A stretch of DNA of 64,000 nucleotides from Bryobacteraceae bacterium (GCA_025055455.1 JANWXD010000002.1:71808-135807), one strand, 5' to 3'. Numbered from the stretch's first letter, positions 42,341 through 52,412 are shown. Program-made: numbers and translations. The notes: generated by a model from the letters alone, not told the origin.

Positions 42341-44875
42341 ATGAAGCGACGCTTGTTGGCGCTGCTTGCGTGCGCCGCCTGGCTTGCGGTCGCCGCCGTT
42401 CCCACTCCCAAGCAACATTTCGGCTACGAGCCTGGGGAAGACTACAAACTGGCAGGGTATACGGAAATCCTCGGCTATTTTCGAGCGCTCGAGCGCGCCA
42501 GCGACCGGATCCGGCTGACCGAGTTCGGCCGCAGCTCGGAAGGCCGCCCCATGGTCGTCGCCTTCATTTCTGCGGCGGCGAATTTACGCAATCTCGAACG
42601 CTACCGCGAGATCAGCCGGCGCCTGGCGCTGGGTCAGGCGACGGAAGAGGAAGCGCGGGGGCTCGCCGCCGAAGGAAAGGTCATCGTCTGGATCGACTCC
42701 GGCATGCACGCTACCGAAGTCGCCCCAGCACAACATGCGCCCCACTTGGCGTACCGCCTGGTTACGGGCGAGACGGCGGAGATCCAGCGCATCCGAGACC
42801 GCGTGATCCTCATCCAGGCGCCCGTGCTCAACCCCGACGGGCTCGAAATGGTGGTCGCTTGGTACCGCAGGAACCTGGGCACGCCGCACGAAACCGCCCG
42901 GCTGCCTTTCCTGTATCAGAAATACGCTGGGCATGACAATAACCGCGACTACTACATGTTCCACCTGCCCGAAACGCAGCACGTCGGCCGGATGCTGTTC
43001 CGGGAATGGTTCCCGCAGATTGTGTACAACCAGCACCAAGCGCCTCCGTTCCCGGCGCGGATTTTCGTGCCCCCGTACGCGGAGCCCCTCAATCCGAACA
43101 TTCCGGCGGCGGTCGTCGAGGGCATCCATCTGATCGGCGCCGCCATGAAAGAGCGGTTCGCCCGGGAGGGCAAATCCGGCGTACTCTCCTACGCCCAGTT
43201 CGATGCCTGGTGGAACGGCGGGCTTCGCACGGCGGCGACGTTCCACAACATGCACGGGATTCTCACCGAGACGGCCGGCTCGAGCTACGCGACGCCGCGG
43301 GTTTACGACCCGAAGGACTTTCCAGCACGGTTCGCCGGAGGCCTCTCCGCCCGCGAGCCGAGCGTGTTTTACCCGCGCCCGTGGCTGGGGGGCCGTTGGG
43401 CTCTCAAGGATGCCGTCGAATACATGCTCACGGCCGACTTCGCCATTCTGGATTTCGCCGCCTCCCGTTCGGAGCAGTTCCTGTTGAAGGCTTGGCAAAT
43501 GGCCCGCGATGCGGTCCAGGCGGGGCGTAAAGGCTCGCCGTTCGCCTACGTGGTGCCGCCGGAGCAATGGGATCGCTCGAGCGCCGTGGAGATGCTGCGG
43601 CGGCTCCAAATGGGCGGCTTGGAAGTTTGGCGCGCCCGTTCGCCCTTCGTCGCCGAAGGCAAGCCGTTCCCAGCGGGCAGTTATGTATTGCCCGCCGCGC
43701 AGGCATTTCGCGCCTATTTGCTGGATCTGCTCGAGCCCCAGAAATACCCCGATCTGCGCACCGACTCCGGCGCCCCACGCCGCCCGTACGACATCACGGG
43801 ATGGACTCTGAGCTTGCAGATGGGCGTGCGCGTGGAGCGCATTGAAAAGCCGTTCGAGGCGGAGCTTGAACTCGCAGGCGAGATCGCCGCGCCGGCTCCT
43901 TCCTTGGATCCCCGCGAAAACAGCTCGTTTCTGGTGGTGGCGGATCTGCTCGACAGGGGCGTACGGGTGCGGCGCGCTTCCGACGGCCGGTTTTTGGTCG
44001 AGGGTCGGGATGGTGTCGAGGCCTTCGCCACAGCCGCCTACGAACTGCGCCGGCCTCGGGTGGCGCTGTACCAGCCGTGGATCGCCTCGAGCGACACCGG
44101 CTGGACGCAGTGGCTGCTCGACTCCTACAAGATTCCCTACCAGCTCGTTTACAACGAAGACCTTCGTAAGGGCGGGCTGCGGTCCCGCTTCGACTCGTTG
44201 CTTCTCGCCAGCTTGAGCGCCGAGGCGATTCTCAACGGCAACCGTTACGGCGAGCCGGCCACGCCCCGCAACCGCCCCTACGAATACGACCCCAAGTCGG
44301 TGCAGCGGCCGGAGTACACCGGAGGGATCGGGCCCTCGGGCTTGGCGGAACTGGAGCGGTTCGTGCGCGAGGGCGGCACGCTGATTGCTCTCGATGACGC
44401 TACCGAACTTCCCGTGCGGTTCTTTCCGCTTCCGGTGCATAACGTAGTCCGAACCACGGCGATGAGCGAGCCCGCCGAGGCACGCACCCCTGCCCCGTCG
44501 TTTTACTGTCCGGGATCTTTATTGCGCGCCACGGTGGACACCGCGCATCCGTTGGCCTTCGGTATGCCGGAGCAGACGGTCGTGTTCTCGACGGGCGGAC
44601 ATGCTTTCGAGATCGCCCTGCTCGAGGAGTTCCGCCGAGGCGAGCATGCCGTGCGCTCCGTCGTCCGGTACGCCGACAAAGACCTGCTGGCGAGTGGCTG
44701 GGTGACGGGAGAACGCGCCGTGCTCGGCAAACCCATTTTGCTCGACGTGAGCCACGGTCAGGGCCGCGTGGTGCTGTTCGGTTTCCGTCCGCAGTTTCGC
44801 GGGCAAACGTTCGGCACGTTCAAATTGCTGCTGAATGCCATCTATCTGGCCTCGGCCCGCAAAGTTGGGTCTTGA
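42341..44875 (+). CDS. Secreted M14-family zinc carboxypeptidase-like protein with C-terminal GATase1-like domain
   Basis: The 844-residue protein starts at ATG 42341 with a signal peptide (1-20, LALLACAAWLAVAAV). Residues about 30-330 form an M14 peptidase domain: the zinc ligands are suggested by GMHATEVAP (HxxE), VLNPDGLEMV by context and VYNQHQAPPF (His). RIFVPPYAEPLN and ILTETAGSSYATPR are typical of this large acidobacterial and bacteroidete subgroup. The second half has a class-I glutamine-amidotransferase-like sandwich (RPRVALYQPWIASSDTGWTQ, LERFVREGGTLIALDD). The open frame extends upstream into aguB, but the signal peptide fixes the start. It should process peptides in the periplasm. 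Confidence 0.88.
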   Translation: MKRRLLALLACAAWLAVAAVPTPKQHFGYEPGEDYKLAGYTEILGYFRALERASDRIRLTEFGRSSEGRPMVVAFISAAANLRNLERYREISRRLALGQATEEEARGLAAEGKVIVWIDSGMHATEVAPAQHAPHLAYRLVTGETAEIQRIRDRVILIQAPVLNPDGLEMVVAWYRRNLGTPHETARLPFLYQKYAGHDNNRDYYMFHLPETQHVGRMLFREWFPQIVYNQHQAPPFPARIFVPPYAEPLNPNIPAAVVEGIHLIGAAMKERFAREGKSGVLSYAQFDAWWNGGLRTAATFHNMHGILTETAGSSYATPRVYDPKDFPARFAGGLSAREPSVFYPRPWLGGRWALKDAVEYMLTADFAILDFAASRSEQFLLKAWQMARDAVQAGRKGSPFAYVVPPEQWDRSSAVEMLRRLQMGGLEVWRARSPFVAEGKPFPAGSYVLPAAQAFRAYLLDLLEPQKYPDLRTDSGAPRRPYDITGWTLSLQMGVRVERIEKPFEAELELAGEIAAPAPSLDPRENSSFLVVADLLDRGVRVRRASDGRFLVEGRDGVEAFATAAYELRRPRVALYQPWIASSDTGWTQWLLDSYKIPYQLVYNEDLRKGGLRSRFDSLLLASLSAEAILNGNRYGEPATPRNRPYEYDPKSVQRPEYTGGIGPSGLAELERFVREGGTLIALDDATELPVRFFPLPVHNVVRTTAMSEPAEARTPAPSFYCPGSLLRATVDTAHPLAFGMPEQTVVFSTGGHAFEIALLEEFRRGEHAVRSVVRYADKDLLASGWVTGERAVLGKPILLDVSHGQGRVVLFGFRPQFRGQTFGTFKLLLNAIYLASARKVGS

Positions 44876-44904
44876 CGGCAGACCGGCGAGTCCGGCGCGC
44901 CGAC

Positions 44905-45171
44905 CTAGAGCGTCAATCGCCCCGGTGTCAGCATCCGTGGCCACCGCCGGCTCCGGGCCGCTTTGCGCAACAGTTCCCGGGCGCGTTCGGAGATGTCCGA
45001 CCGGCCGCTCCGGTAACGGCCGAAGCGGACCGGCGGTGGCACCTGGGCCCGCTGGACATACTGAACCAGCGCTTCACGGATCAAATCCGCCCGGGAGCGG
45101 CCGGTGGCCTCCGCCAGGCGGCGAAGCGCCACTGTCAGTTCCGATGGCAGATACACGGTTGTGCGGACCAC
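44905..45171 (-). CDS. Ribbon-helix-helix DNA-binding protein (CopG/Arc type), orphan
   Basis: GTG at 45171 gives an 88-residue protein that starts directly with the DNA-binding strand VVRTTVYLPSEL. Two helices follow (TVALRRLAEATG and RADLIREALVQYV), the classic ribbon-helix-helix. A basic tail (about 60-88, RARELLRKAARSRRW) could add DNA contacts. Such proteins act as antitoxins or autorepressors, but no toxin-like gene adjoins it. It is 25 bases from the start of the divergent dehydrogenase, so it could regulate that operon. ATG 45222 is a possible longer start that would overlap the divergent gene. Confidence 0.75.
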   Translation of the reverse strand: MVRTTVYLPSELTVALRRLAEATGRSRADLIREALVQYVQRAQVPPPVRFGRYRSGRSDISERARELLRKAARSRRWPRMLTPGRLTL

Positions 45172-45196
45172 GGCTTCTATGCTAGCACCACGAGGT

Positions 45197-46246
45197 ATGA
45201 ATCCACCCTTCCGTGTCGGCATCAGTCCCGACTTCTATGCCGATTTGAAAGGCAAGTTCGAAGCCGTGGTCGAAGAACACCTCTGTGGGGCGAACCTCGA
45301 AGTGGGGCCGATGCCCGAGCAGCCCGGCAAAGTGGCCACGCCGGAGGCGCTCGACTGTTTCGACGCCATTCTCGCCTTGGGGCTGCGCATCACGGCGGAG
45401 AGCTTGCGGGGCGTCCGGCGGCTTGCGCTCGTGGCGCGGTGGGGCGTCGGTTACGACACGATCGACGTGGCCGCCCTGACGCAGGCCGACGTGGCGCTGG
45501 CGCTCGCGCCCAACGCCGTACGGCGACCGGTCGCCGAAGCGATTCTGACCTTCATCCTGGCGCTGGCCAAGAACTTGATGGAGCAGGACCGGCTGGTCCG
45601 GAGCGGACGCTGGCGCGAGAACTTATCGCGCCTGGGACGGAATCTGGACGCGTTGGCTCTCGGCTCAGTGGGCTGCGGCAACATCGCTCGCGAGCTGTTT
45701 CGTCTGGCTCGGCCCCTAGGGTTCCGGCGGCTGTTGGCTTACGATCCGTACGTCGACCCCGGACAGCTGGAGGGCTCCGGTATCGAGCTCACGGATCTGG
45801 ACACGATTCTCCGCGAAAGCGACATCGTAGCGATCAATGTTCCACTGAACGAGCAGACGCGCGGGATGATCGGCGAGCCGGAGCTGAGGCGGATGAAACC
45901 GTCCGCCTGGTTGGTGAATACGGCTCGAGGCGCCGTGGTGGATCAGCACGCGCTCGTGCGGGCCCTGAAGGAGGGCTGGATCGCCGGAGCCGGCATCGAC
46001 GTGTACGCCACCGAGCCTCCCCCGAAGGACGACCCGTTGCGGAACCTCGACAACGTAATTCTGACGCCGCACGCCCTGGCGTGGACCGAAGAGCTCATCC
46101 GAGAAGTCGGCGCGGAGGCCTGCGGCAACATTCTGGCGGTGGCCCGGGGCGAAGCGCCGCCCGGCTTGCTCAACCGCGAGGTGCTCGAACGTCCGGGATT
46201 TCAGGCGAAACTGGCCTCTCGGCGACGTGCGGAGGCAACTCGATGA
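45197..46246 (+). CDS. D-isomer-specific 2-hydroxyacid dehydrogenase
   Basis: NAD(P)-dependent dehydrogenase of the PGDH family, 349 residues from ATG 45197, with CGAGG just upstream as ribosome binding site. The Rossmann domain holds ALGSVGCGNIARELF. The catalytic residues are Arg244 (NTARGAVVD), Glu273 (YATEPPP) and His292 (TPHALAW). The stop overlaps the aldolase start (ATGA). A dehydrogenase beside a class II 2-keto-acid aldolase suggests breakdown of a sugar acid or aromatic side chain, with the aldolase splitting a 2-keto-3-deoxy acid. The substrate is not predictable. Confidence 0.93.
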   Translation: MNPPFRVGISPDFYADLKGKFEAVVEEHLCGANLEVGPMPEQPGKVATPEALDCFDAILALGLRITAESLRGVRRLALVARWGVGYDTIDVAALTQADVALALAPNAVRRPVAEAILTFILALAKNLMEQDRLVRSGRWRENLSRLGRNLDALALGSVGCGNIARELFRLARPLGFRRLLAYDPYVDPGQLEGSGIELTDLDTILRESDIVAINVPLNEQTRGMIGEPELRRMKPSAWLVNTARGAVVDQHALVRALKEGWIAGAGIDVYATEPPPKDDPLRNLDNVILTPHALAWTEELIREVGAEACGNILAVARGEAPPGLLNREVLERPGFQAKLASRRRAEATR

Positions 46247-47034
46247 AACCGAACCGGGTACGGCAACTGCTTCAGCAGGGCGCGGTGCCAGTGGGTCACA
46301 TGATCTCGGAGTTCGGCACGCGCGGTATCGCCAAAATTCTCGAGGCCGCTGGCGCGGATTTCGCGCTCGTCGACATGGAGCACAGCGGCATGGATCTCGA
46401 ACGGGTGGCGGACCTGCTGGCGTGGTTCCACGCCACGCCTGTTACGCCTTTAGTCCGGGTGCCCCAAGGCTTGTATCACTTCGTGGCGCGCGTGATGGAC
46501 GCCGGCGCCCTCGGCGTGATGGTTCCGAATGTGGAAAGCGCCGAGCAAGCGCGCGCCGTGGTGCGGGCCGCCAAGTACGCGCCGCTCGGGGGGCGCGGGG
46601 TCGGCTTGGGCGTGGCCCACACGGATTATGTGCTGCCCGACCCAGTCTCCTACTTCCGGGAGGCCAACGAGCAAACGATGGTTCTCTGTCAGATCGAGTC
46701 CGTGCTGGGGTTGGAGAACGCCGACGAGATCGCCTCGGTCCAGGGCGTGGACGTGCTCTGGGTGGGCCATTTCGACCTGACCCAATCCATGGGGATTCCC
46801 GGCGAGTTCACCCATCCGAGGTTTGTCGACGCGCTAGCGGCCGTGGTGGCCGCCGCGAAAACGTACGGTAAAGCAGCGGGAATTCAGCCGGGAAGTTTGG
46901 AGCAAGCGCGGGAGTGGCTCGCGCTGGGGTTCTCGATGCTTTCTTTCGGCAGCGACGTGGCCGTATACCGCGATGCGCTCGCCGGCGCGCTCCAGGCAGT
47001 GCGCTCCGTGGTGACGGCAGGGGCTCGCGGCTAG
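46243..47034 (+). CDS. HpcH/HpaI-family class II aldolase
   Basis: The metal-dependent aldolase cleaves 4-hydroxy-2-keto acids to pyruvate (or a tartronate semialdehyde) and an aldehyde. It has 263 residues. FALVDMEHSGMD carries the acidic residues near the active site. LVRVPQG, GALGVMVPNVESAEQA and MVLCQIESVLGLENADEIA (metal-binding Glu) are typical blocks. VLWVGHFDLTQSMGIPGEF matches the HpaI consensus for the second metal ligand. It is cotranslated with the dehydrogenase through a four-base overlap. Confidence 0.92.
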   Translation: MKPNRVRQLLQQGAVPVGHMISEFGTRGIAKILEAAGADFALVDMEHSGMDLERVADLLAWFHATPVTPLVRVPQGLYHFVARVMDAGALGVMVPNVESAEQARAVVRAAKYAPLGGRGVGLGVAHTDYVLPDPVSYFREANEQTMVLCQIESVLGLENADEIASVQGVDVLWVGHFDLTQSMGIPGEFTHPRFVDALAAVVAAAKTYGKAAGIQPGSLEQAREWLALGFSMLSFGSDVAVYRDALAGALQAVRSVVTAGARG

Positions 47035-47063
47035 CTGGGAGGTGGCAGCTCGACGAGGGCGGC

Positions 47064-47396
47064 TCAGGTCAAGTGGGCGTCGAGCATCTTTTGAACTTCG
47101 GACTTGCCGACCGCGCCCACCCGCTGGTCGACGACTTGGCCGCCTTTGAACAACAGCAGCGTGGGAATGCCGCGGATATTGAAGCGCATGGCCGTGGCGC
47201 CGTTGTCGTCTACGTTCAGCTTGCCCACCTTGACCTTGCCGGCGTAGTCGGCCGCGATGGCCTCGATGGTGGGCTCCATCATGCGGCACGGTCCGCACCA
47301 TTCCGCCCAGAAGTCCACCAACACGGGCACGTCGGAGTTGAGGACCTCGCGGTCGAAGGTTGCATCCGTCAGCGTCAACAAGTTCGGGCCAGCCAT
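47064..47396 (-). CDS. trxA: Thioredoxin
   Basis: Small dithiol-disulfide oxidoreductase of the cytoplasm, 110 residues. The active-site WCGPC has Cys34 and Cys37, in DFWAEWCGPCRMMEP. VGKLNVDDNGATAMRFNIRGIPTLLLFKGG contains the cis-Pro (GIPT). No signal peptide is seen. It is alone on its strand between the aldolase and glgA. Confidence 0.96.
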   Translation of the reverse strand: MAGPNLLTLTDATFDREVLNSDVPVLVDFWAEWCGPCRMMEPTIEAIAADYAGKVKVGKLNVDDNGATAMRFNIRGIPTLLLFKGGQVVDQRVGAVGKSEVQKMLDAHLT

Positions 47397-47464
47397 GGTC
47401 TGTTTCCTGTCTCCCTCTTACATCGGATTCCTTTAGCTTAAGATGAAGCCGCGGCCGAAAAGAT

Positions 47465-48889
<1,425 letters not shown>

Positions 48890-48961
48890 GAGCGAGAAAA
48901 CCAGCGTAACACTGCGCTAGCGTTCTGCTATGCTGGCACGTTGTTCGGGAGGAGAGCAGAG

Positions 48962-49807
48962 ATGCCAGAGCGCAAGCTCGGTGGAAAACTGCTTCTGGCA
49001 GCCGTTTGTGCCGCCGTGGCGGCAGGGGCGCTGCTGTGGTGCCAGCAGCGGTCCCGCGAGCGGACCTCGCCACCGGGGTACGAGGATACGCCCGCGCTGC
49101 CGGGCCAGAAGTGGCGCGTCCACGACTTGCACCGGCCACACCCGCCCGTGGTGACGCCCGGGGCACGCTGGGGCGATCCCCCCTCGGACGCGATCGTGCT
49201 GTTCGACGGGAAAGACTTGTCCCAGTGGGTGCAGCGCGGGCGCGGAAACGAGCGCGGCAAACTCGTGCCGCCACGCTGGAAGGTGGAGAACGGCTACATG
49301 GAGGTTGTGGGCGGCACCGGGGATCTCATCAGCAAAGAAAAATTCGGCGACTGCCAGCTTCACGTCGAGTGGGCCGCTCCCGCCGAGATTGACGGCTCGG
49401 GGCAGTGGCGGGGCAACAGCGGCGTGCTGTTGATGAGCCGCTACGAGATCCAGGTGCTCGATTCCTGGGAGAATCCGACCTACGCCGACGGGCAAGCTGG
49501 GGCGATCTACGGCCAGTGGCCGCCGCTGGTGAACCCGGCGCGGCGACCCGGCGAGTGGCAGAGTTTCGACATCGTCTTCGAAGCGCCACGCTTCGAGGGG
49601 GACAAGCTGGTCCGGCCCGCCTACGTGACGGTGTTCTACAACGGCGTGCTGGTGCATCACCGCCAACAGATCATTGGACGGATGGCGCACCGGGTAGTGG
49701 GAACCTATGCGCCCCACGGTCCGGAGGAACCGCTGGCGCTTCAGGACCATGACACCAAGGTCCGTTACCGCAACATTTGGATCCGCAGGCTGAAGGGATA
49801 TGATTAG
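48962..49807 (+). CDS. Secreted DUF1080 (3-keto-disaccharide hydrolase type) protein
   Basis: The 281-residue protein starts at ATG 48962 behind GGAGGAGAG. It has a signal-anchor or signal peptide (about 8-27, KLLLAAVCAAVAAGALLW) and a laminin-G-like sandwich of the DUF1080 family. Family blocks are AIVLFDGKDLSQWVQRG, WKVENGYMEVVGGTGDLISKEKFGDC, GNSGVLLMSRYEIQVLDS and the C-terminal VRYRNIWIRRLKGYD. Some members hydrolyse 3-keto-glycosides made by partner Gfo/Idh-type enzymes; a Tat-exported Gfo/Idh protein is encoded at 56153. Other members only bind sugars, so the reaction is not certain. Confidence 0.9.
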   Translation: MPERKLGGKLLLAAVCAAVAAGALLWCQQRSRERTSPPGYEDTPALPGQKWRVHDLHRPHPPVVTPGARWGDPPSDAIVLFDGKDLSQWVQRGRGNERGKLVPPRWKVENGYMEVVGGTGDLISKEKFGDCQLHVEWAAPAEIDGSGQWRGNSGVLLMSRYEIQVLDSWENPTYADGQAGAIYGQWPPLVNPARRPGEWQSFDIVFEAPRFEGDKLVRPAYVTVFYNGVLVHHRQQIIGRMAHRVVGTYAPHGPEEPLALQDHDTKVRYRNIWIRRLKGYD

Positions 49808-49835
49808 TGCGCCTTCGCCTTTGGCGTTAGCGCAC
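49807..49835. other. Interrupted hairpin at the end of the DUF1080 gene
   Basis: GTGCGC (49807-49812) pairs with GCGCAC (49830-49835), and inside it CGCC (49816-49819) pairs with GGCG (49823-49826) around a TTT loop. It begins in the stop codon of the DUF1080 gene. No T-run follows, so an intrinsic terminator is doubtful. Confidence 0.45.
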
Positions 49836-49873
49836 CTGTGGCTTAGGGCTTGGGGTGTGCGGTCTTCGGGGAG

Positions 49874-49901
49874 CGCGGATCGCCTCGAGATCCGCGAGGC
49901 G
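49874..49901. promoter_or_regulatory. Two mutually exclusive hairpins upstream of the unknown gene at 49952
   Basis: CGCGGAT (49874-49880) can pair with ATCCGCG (49890-49896), or CGCCTCG (49881-49887) can pair with CGAGGCG (49895-49901). Both stems have seven base pairs and share 49895-49896, so they cannot form together. This arrangement resembles an attenuator or a small RNA switch, but high GC content makes chance pairing likely too. Confidence 0.35.
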
Positions 49902-49951
49902 GCCTTAGCTTGTTAGGATGAAATCAGGATCGCCGATGCGGAGGGTGGCCG

Positions 49952-50506
49952 ATGTACATTAGCGCCGACCATCCGTTGCGCAAGCTGTTCGCGAGCTTGG
50001 TGTGGAAGCGGCTGTACGACGACGCACAAGTCCGCGACAGCCAGATCGCCGATTACGTCACCAACCTGCTGACGGAATTCGTCCACGTCAAGAACCTCTA
50101 TAAGATCCGCAACGCTCGCGGCAAGCGCCTGGAGGAGGTGGGCGAGATGCTGGTCGAGTCGCATCCGCTGCTGGAAGCGGCTTCCTTCGATCGCGAGCGG
50201 GAAGTGCGCAAACACATCGGCGACTACACCCTGTTTTTGACGGGTCTGTTCCCCGAATATGTGGCGTCGCTGCCGCGCCGGGGTCTCCGCTTGGATGCGT
50301 TCATCGATTATGTCAAGGCCGGCAAAGAGTCCTACCGCATCGTCGCCTGCTTCGACCAGTTCGAATACAAACGCGAGGCCCCGCTGTTTGCCCGGCTGTC
50401 GGATGCCTTCGAGCTGTGCGTTTTCGGGCTGAATCTCGTCAAGCAGGATCTCGATCGGTTCCAGCAGGAAGCCTACCTGCGGGCGCGCTCCGAGCTGCTG
50501 TCATGA
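49952..50506 (+). CDS. Conserved-looking protein of unknown function
   Basis: I cannot name a domain in this 184-residue protein. It is mostly helical with no signal peptide or membrane span, and rich in charged residues. It opens MYISADHPLRKLFASLVWKR and contains the well-conserved-looking blocks IADYVTNLLTEFVHVKNLYK, GKRLEEVGEMLVES and HIGDYTLFLTGLFPEYVASL. It is preceded by GGAGGG about ten bases before the ATG. Its stop overlaps the M19 dipeptidase start (ATGA), so translation is coupled, although a cytoplasmic helical protein and an exported peptidase make an unusual pair. Confidence 0.8.
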   Translation: MYISADHPLRKLFASLVWKRLYDDAQVRDSQIADYVTNLLTEFVHVKNLYKIRNARGKRLEEVGEMLVESHPLLEAASFDREREVRKHIGDYTLFLTGLFPEYVASLPRRGLRLDAFIDYVKAGKESYRIVACFDQFEYKREAPLFARLSDAFELCVFGLNLVKQDLDRFQQEAYLRARSELLS

Positions 50507-51693
50507 GCCGAGGCGCGCTGGCTGCGCTTCTCTGCGCCGCGCTCGTCTTGCCCGCGCAGGTCTCCGAACGGGCGGCTGATCTGCACCGCAGGGCGTTCGT
50601 GTTCGACGCCCATGTCCACATGATCAACCGCCAGCTCTACCACGGAGGCGACATCGGCGAACGGACTCCGGACGGTCAGGTGGATCTTCCCCGTCTGGCC
50701 GAGGGCGGTGTGGACGCGCTGTTTTTCACCGTGTTCGTCCCGGAGGAGTACTATCCGGGACGCTACGAGACCAAGCAGGTCCTGCGCTTGCTCGATCTGG
50801 CCCGCGAGCAGATCGAGCGGAACCGAGACCGGATCGAAGTTGCCCTGAGCGCCGCGGACATCGAGCGCATTCATCGCCAGGGGCGTATCGCAGCGGTGCT
50901 GGATTTGGAAGGGGCCTTCGATCTGGACGGCGATCCAGCCGTGCTGCGCAGCCTCTTTCGCCTGGGCCTACGCTCCGTGCAGCTGGCGGCGCACAACTGG
51001 ACCAGCGAGTTCGCCGACTCGTGCTGCGCCCCGGCCAAGTGGGGCGGTCTGAACGAGCGCGGCCGCGCTTTGGTCCGGGAGATGAACCGGCTCGGCATGG
51101 TCATCAACGTCTCCCACGCCTCCGACCAGACCCTGGAGCAGGTCCTGGAGGTGAGCACCGCTCCCGTCGTGGCCACCCACCACGGGCTGCGGCGCTTCAA
51201 TGACATTCCTCGCACCCTGCCGGACCAGCTTCTGCGAAAGCTCGCCGCGCGGGGCGGCGTGATCGGCTTCCATATCGGCAATTCCTTTCACAGCCGCCGG
51301 TTCTTCGAGTGGAGCCTGCAACAGGAGGGCCGCGCCTTCTGGGACACCCGCCACGTCGGCGAGGAACACAAACGCCTCACGATCGAGGAAATCGACCGTC
51401 TGGTTGCGCCCAAGTTTCCGATGGTAGGCCCTCCCGCGCCGGACGAAGTGCTGATGTCGGTAGACGATTGGCTCGGGGTGGTCGAATACGCCATCTCGGT
51501 GGTGGGCGAAGACCACGTGGCGCTGGGAAGCGATTTCGACGGCGGTCCCACCCCGCCGCGCGGGATCCGCGACGTGCGCGACTTGCCGCTTCTGACGGAG
51601 GCGATGCTGCGCCGCGGCTGGAGCGAGCGACGCATTCGCAAATTCCTCGGCGAGAACTTGCTGCGCGTGTTCCGGCAGATCCGGCGGGGATAA
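50503..51693 (+). CDS. Exported membrane (renal-type) dipeptidase, M19 family
   Basis: Zinc dipeptidase of the amidohydrolase fold, 396 residues from ATG 50503. A signal peptide covers about 1-20 (LAALLCAALVLPAQ). The metal site is marked by FDAHVHM (HxH), DLEGAFD (bridging Glu), NVSHAS and ATHHGLRRF (His), and GSDFDGG (Asp). LTEAMLRRGWSERRIRKFLGENLLRVF is the typical C-terminus. Members cleave many dipeptides, including some with a D-residue, and act in the periplasm. The start overlaps the preceding unknown gene. Confidence 0.93.
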   Translation: MSRGALAALLCAALVLPAQVSERAADLHRRAFVFDAHVHMINRQLYHGGDIGERTPDGQVDLPRLAEGGVDALFFTVFVPEEYYPGRYETKQVLRLLDLAREQIERNRDRIEVALSAADIERIHRQGRIAAVLDLEGAFDLDGDPAVLRSLFRLGLRSVQLAAHNWTSEFADSCCAPAKWGGLNERGRALVREMNRLGMVINVSHASDQTLEQVLEVSTAPVVATHHGLRRFNDIPRTLPDQLLRKLAARGGVIGFHIGNSFHSRRFFEWSLQQEGRAFWDTRHVGEEHKRLTIEEIDRLVAPKFPMVGPPAPDEVLMSVDDWLGVVEYAISVVGEDHVALGSDFDGGPTPPRGIRDVRDLPLLTEAMLRRGWSERRIRKFLGENLLRVFRQIRRG

Positions 51694-51768
51694 CGCCCAG
51701 CCCGCGTGCGGCACTCTCGGAATCTGGCCGCGACGTGTTTCTCGGTCTTCCGGGCGGCTCGCATTCGC

Positions 51769-52410
51769 TCAAAGCTCGGTGCGATTCAACGCCTCGCGCA
51801 CGCGGCGAGCCGTTTCCTGGGCGCTGGTGACTTGCACGACGTCCAGCCCGGCCGCTTTCGCGCTCGCCACGCCGGCCTCGGAATCCTCGACGGCGAGCCC
51901 TCGCTCGATGCCGAGCGCTTGGCGCGCCCGTAAGTAAGGGTCGGGGGCCGGCTTGGGATGGGACACGTCGTCGCCGCAAACCAGCACGTCGAAGCGCGAC
52001 AGCAAGCCAGCGGCCGCGAGCACCGGAACCACCTCCGTGCGGTCGCTCGAGGTCACCACCGCGAGCTTCAGAGGATGGAGCGATTTCACCAGCTCTGCCG
52101 TTTCCGGAGGAATCGGCGGCGTAGCCGCCACGCGCGCCGCAAACAGGCGCCGCTTGCGTTCGTACTCCGCCCACAACTCCTCGAAGGCTGCCGGCGGATG
52201 CTTCAGCGAGCAGAAAAATTCCACCATGTGCCGGTCGTGACGGCCGATGCAGAAGCGCTGGTAGGTCTCCCAGTCCAACCGGATCCCCTTTTCGGCGAGG
52301 ATCTCCCTCCAACAGGCGTAGTGGAGCGGCTCGCTGTCGGCCAGCACCCCGTCGAAATCGAAGAGGACGGCTTCGTAGCGGCTCCGGTGGCCGGCGCCAG
52401 TCGGGTTCAC
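51769..52410 (-). CDS. HAD-superfamily phosphatase (beta-phosphoglucomutase-like subgroup)
   Basis: The 213-residue protein starts at GTG 52410, two bases after the stop of the M48 gene. HAD motif I is VLFDFDGVLADSEPLHY (first Asp the nucleophile), motif II VVTSSDRTEV, motif III CGDDVSHPKPAPDPYL (Lys) and motif IV AVEDSEAGVASAKAAG. The helical cap lies at about 25-95. These features match subfamily IA hydrolases such as phosphoglycolate phosphatase or beta-phosphoglucomutase; the cap gives no firm substrate. A phosphoglycolate role would fit the glycolate genes at 7-10 kb, but that is only a guess. Confidence 0.9.
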   Translation of the reverse strand: MNPTGAGHRSRYEAVLFDFDGVLADSEPLHYACWREILAEKGIRLDWETYQRFCIGRHDRHMVEFFCSLKHPPAAFEELWAEYERKRRLFAARVAATPPIPPETAELVKSLHPLKLAVVTSSDRTEVVPVLAAAGLLSRFDVLVCGDDVSHPKPAPDPYLRARQALGIERGLAVEDSEAGVASAKAAGLDVVQVTSAQETARRVREALNRTEL

Positions 52411-52412
52411 GT

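Noticed and set aside
42584-44440. Minus-strand frame of 618 codons opposite the M14 peptidase
   Set aside because: Composition is His/Arg/Val-rich with no domain, while the plus strand carries the M14 motifs.
44905-45171. Toxin-antitoxin module
   Set aside because: Only the ribbon-helix-helix protein is present; neighbours are an M14 peptidase and a dehydrogenase, neither of which is a toxin.
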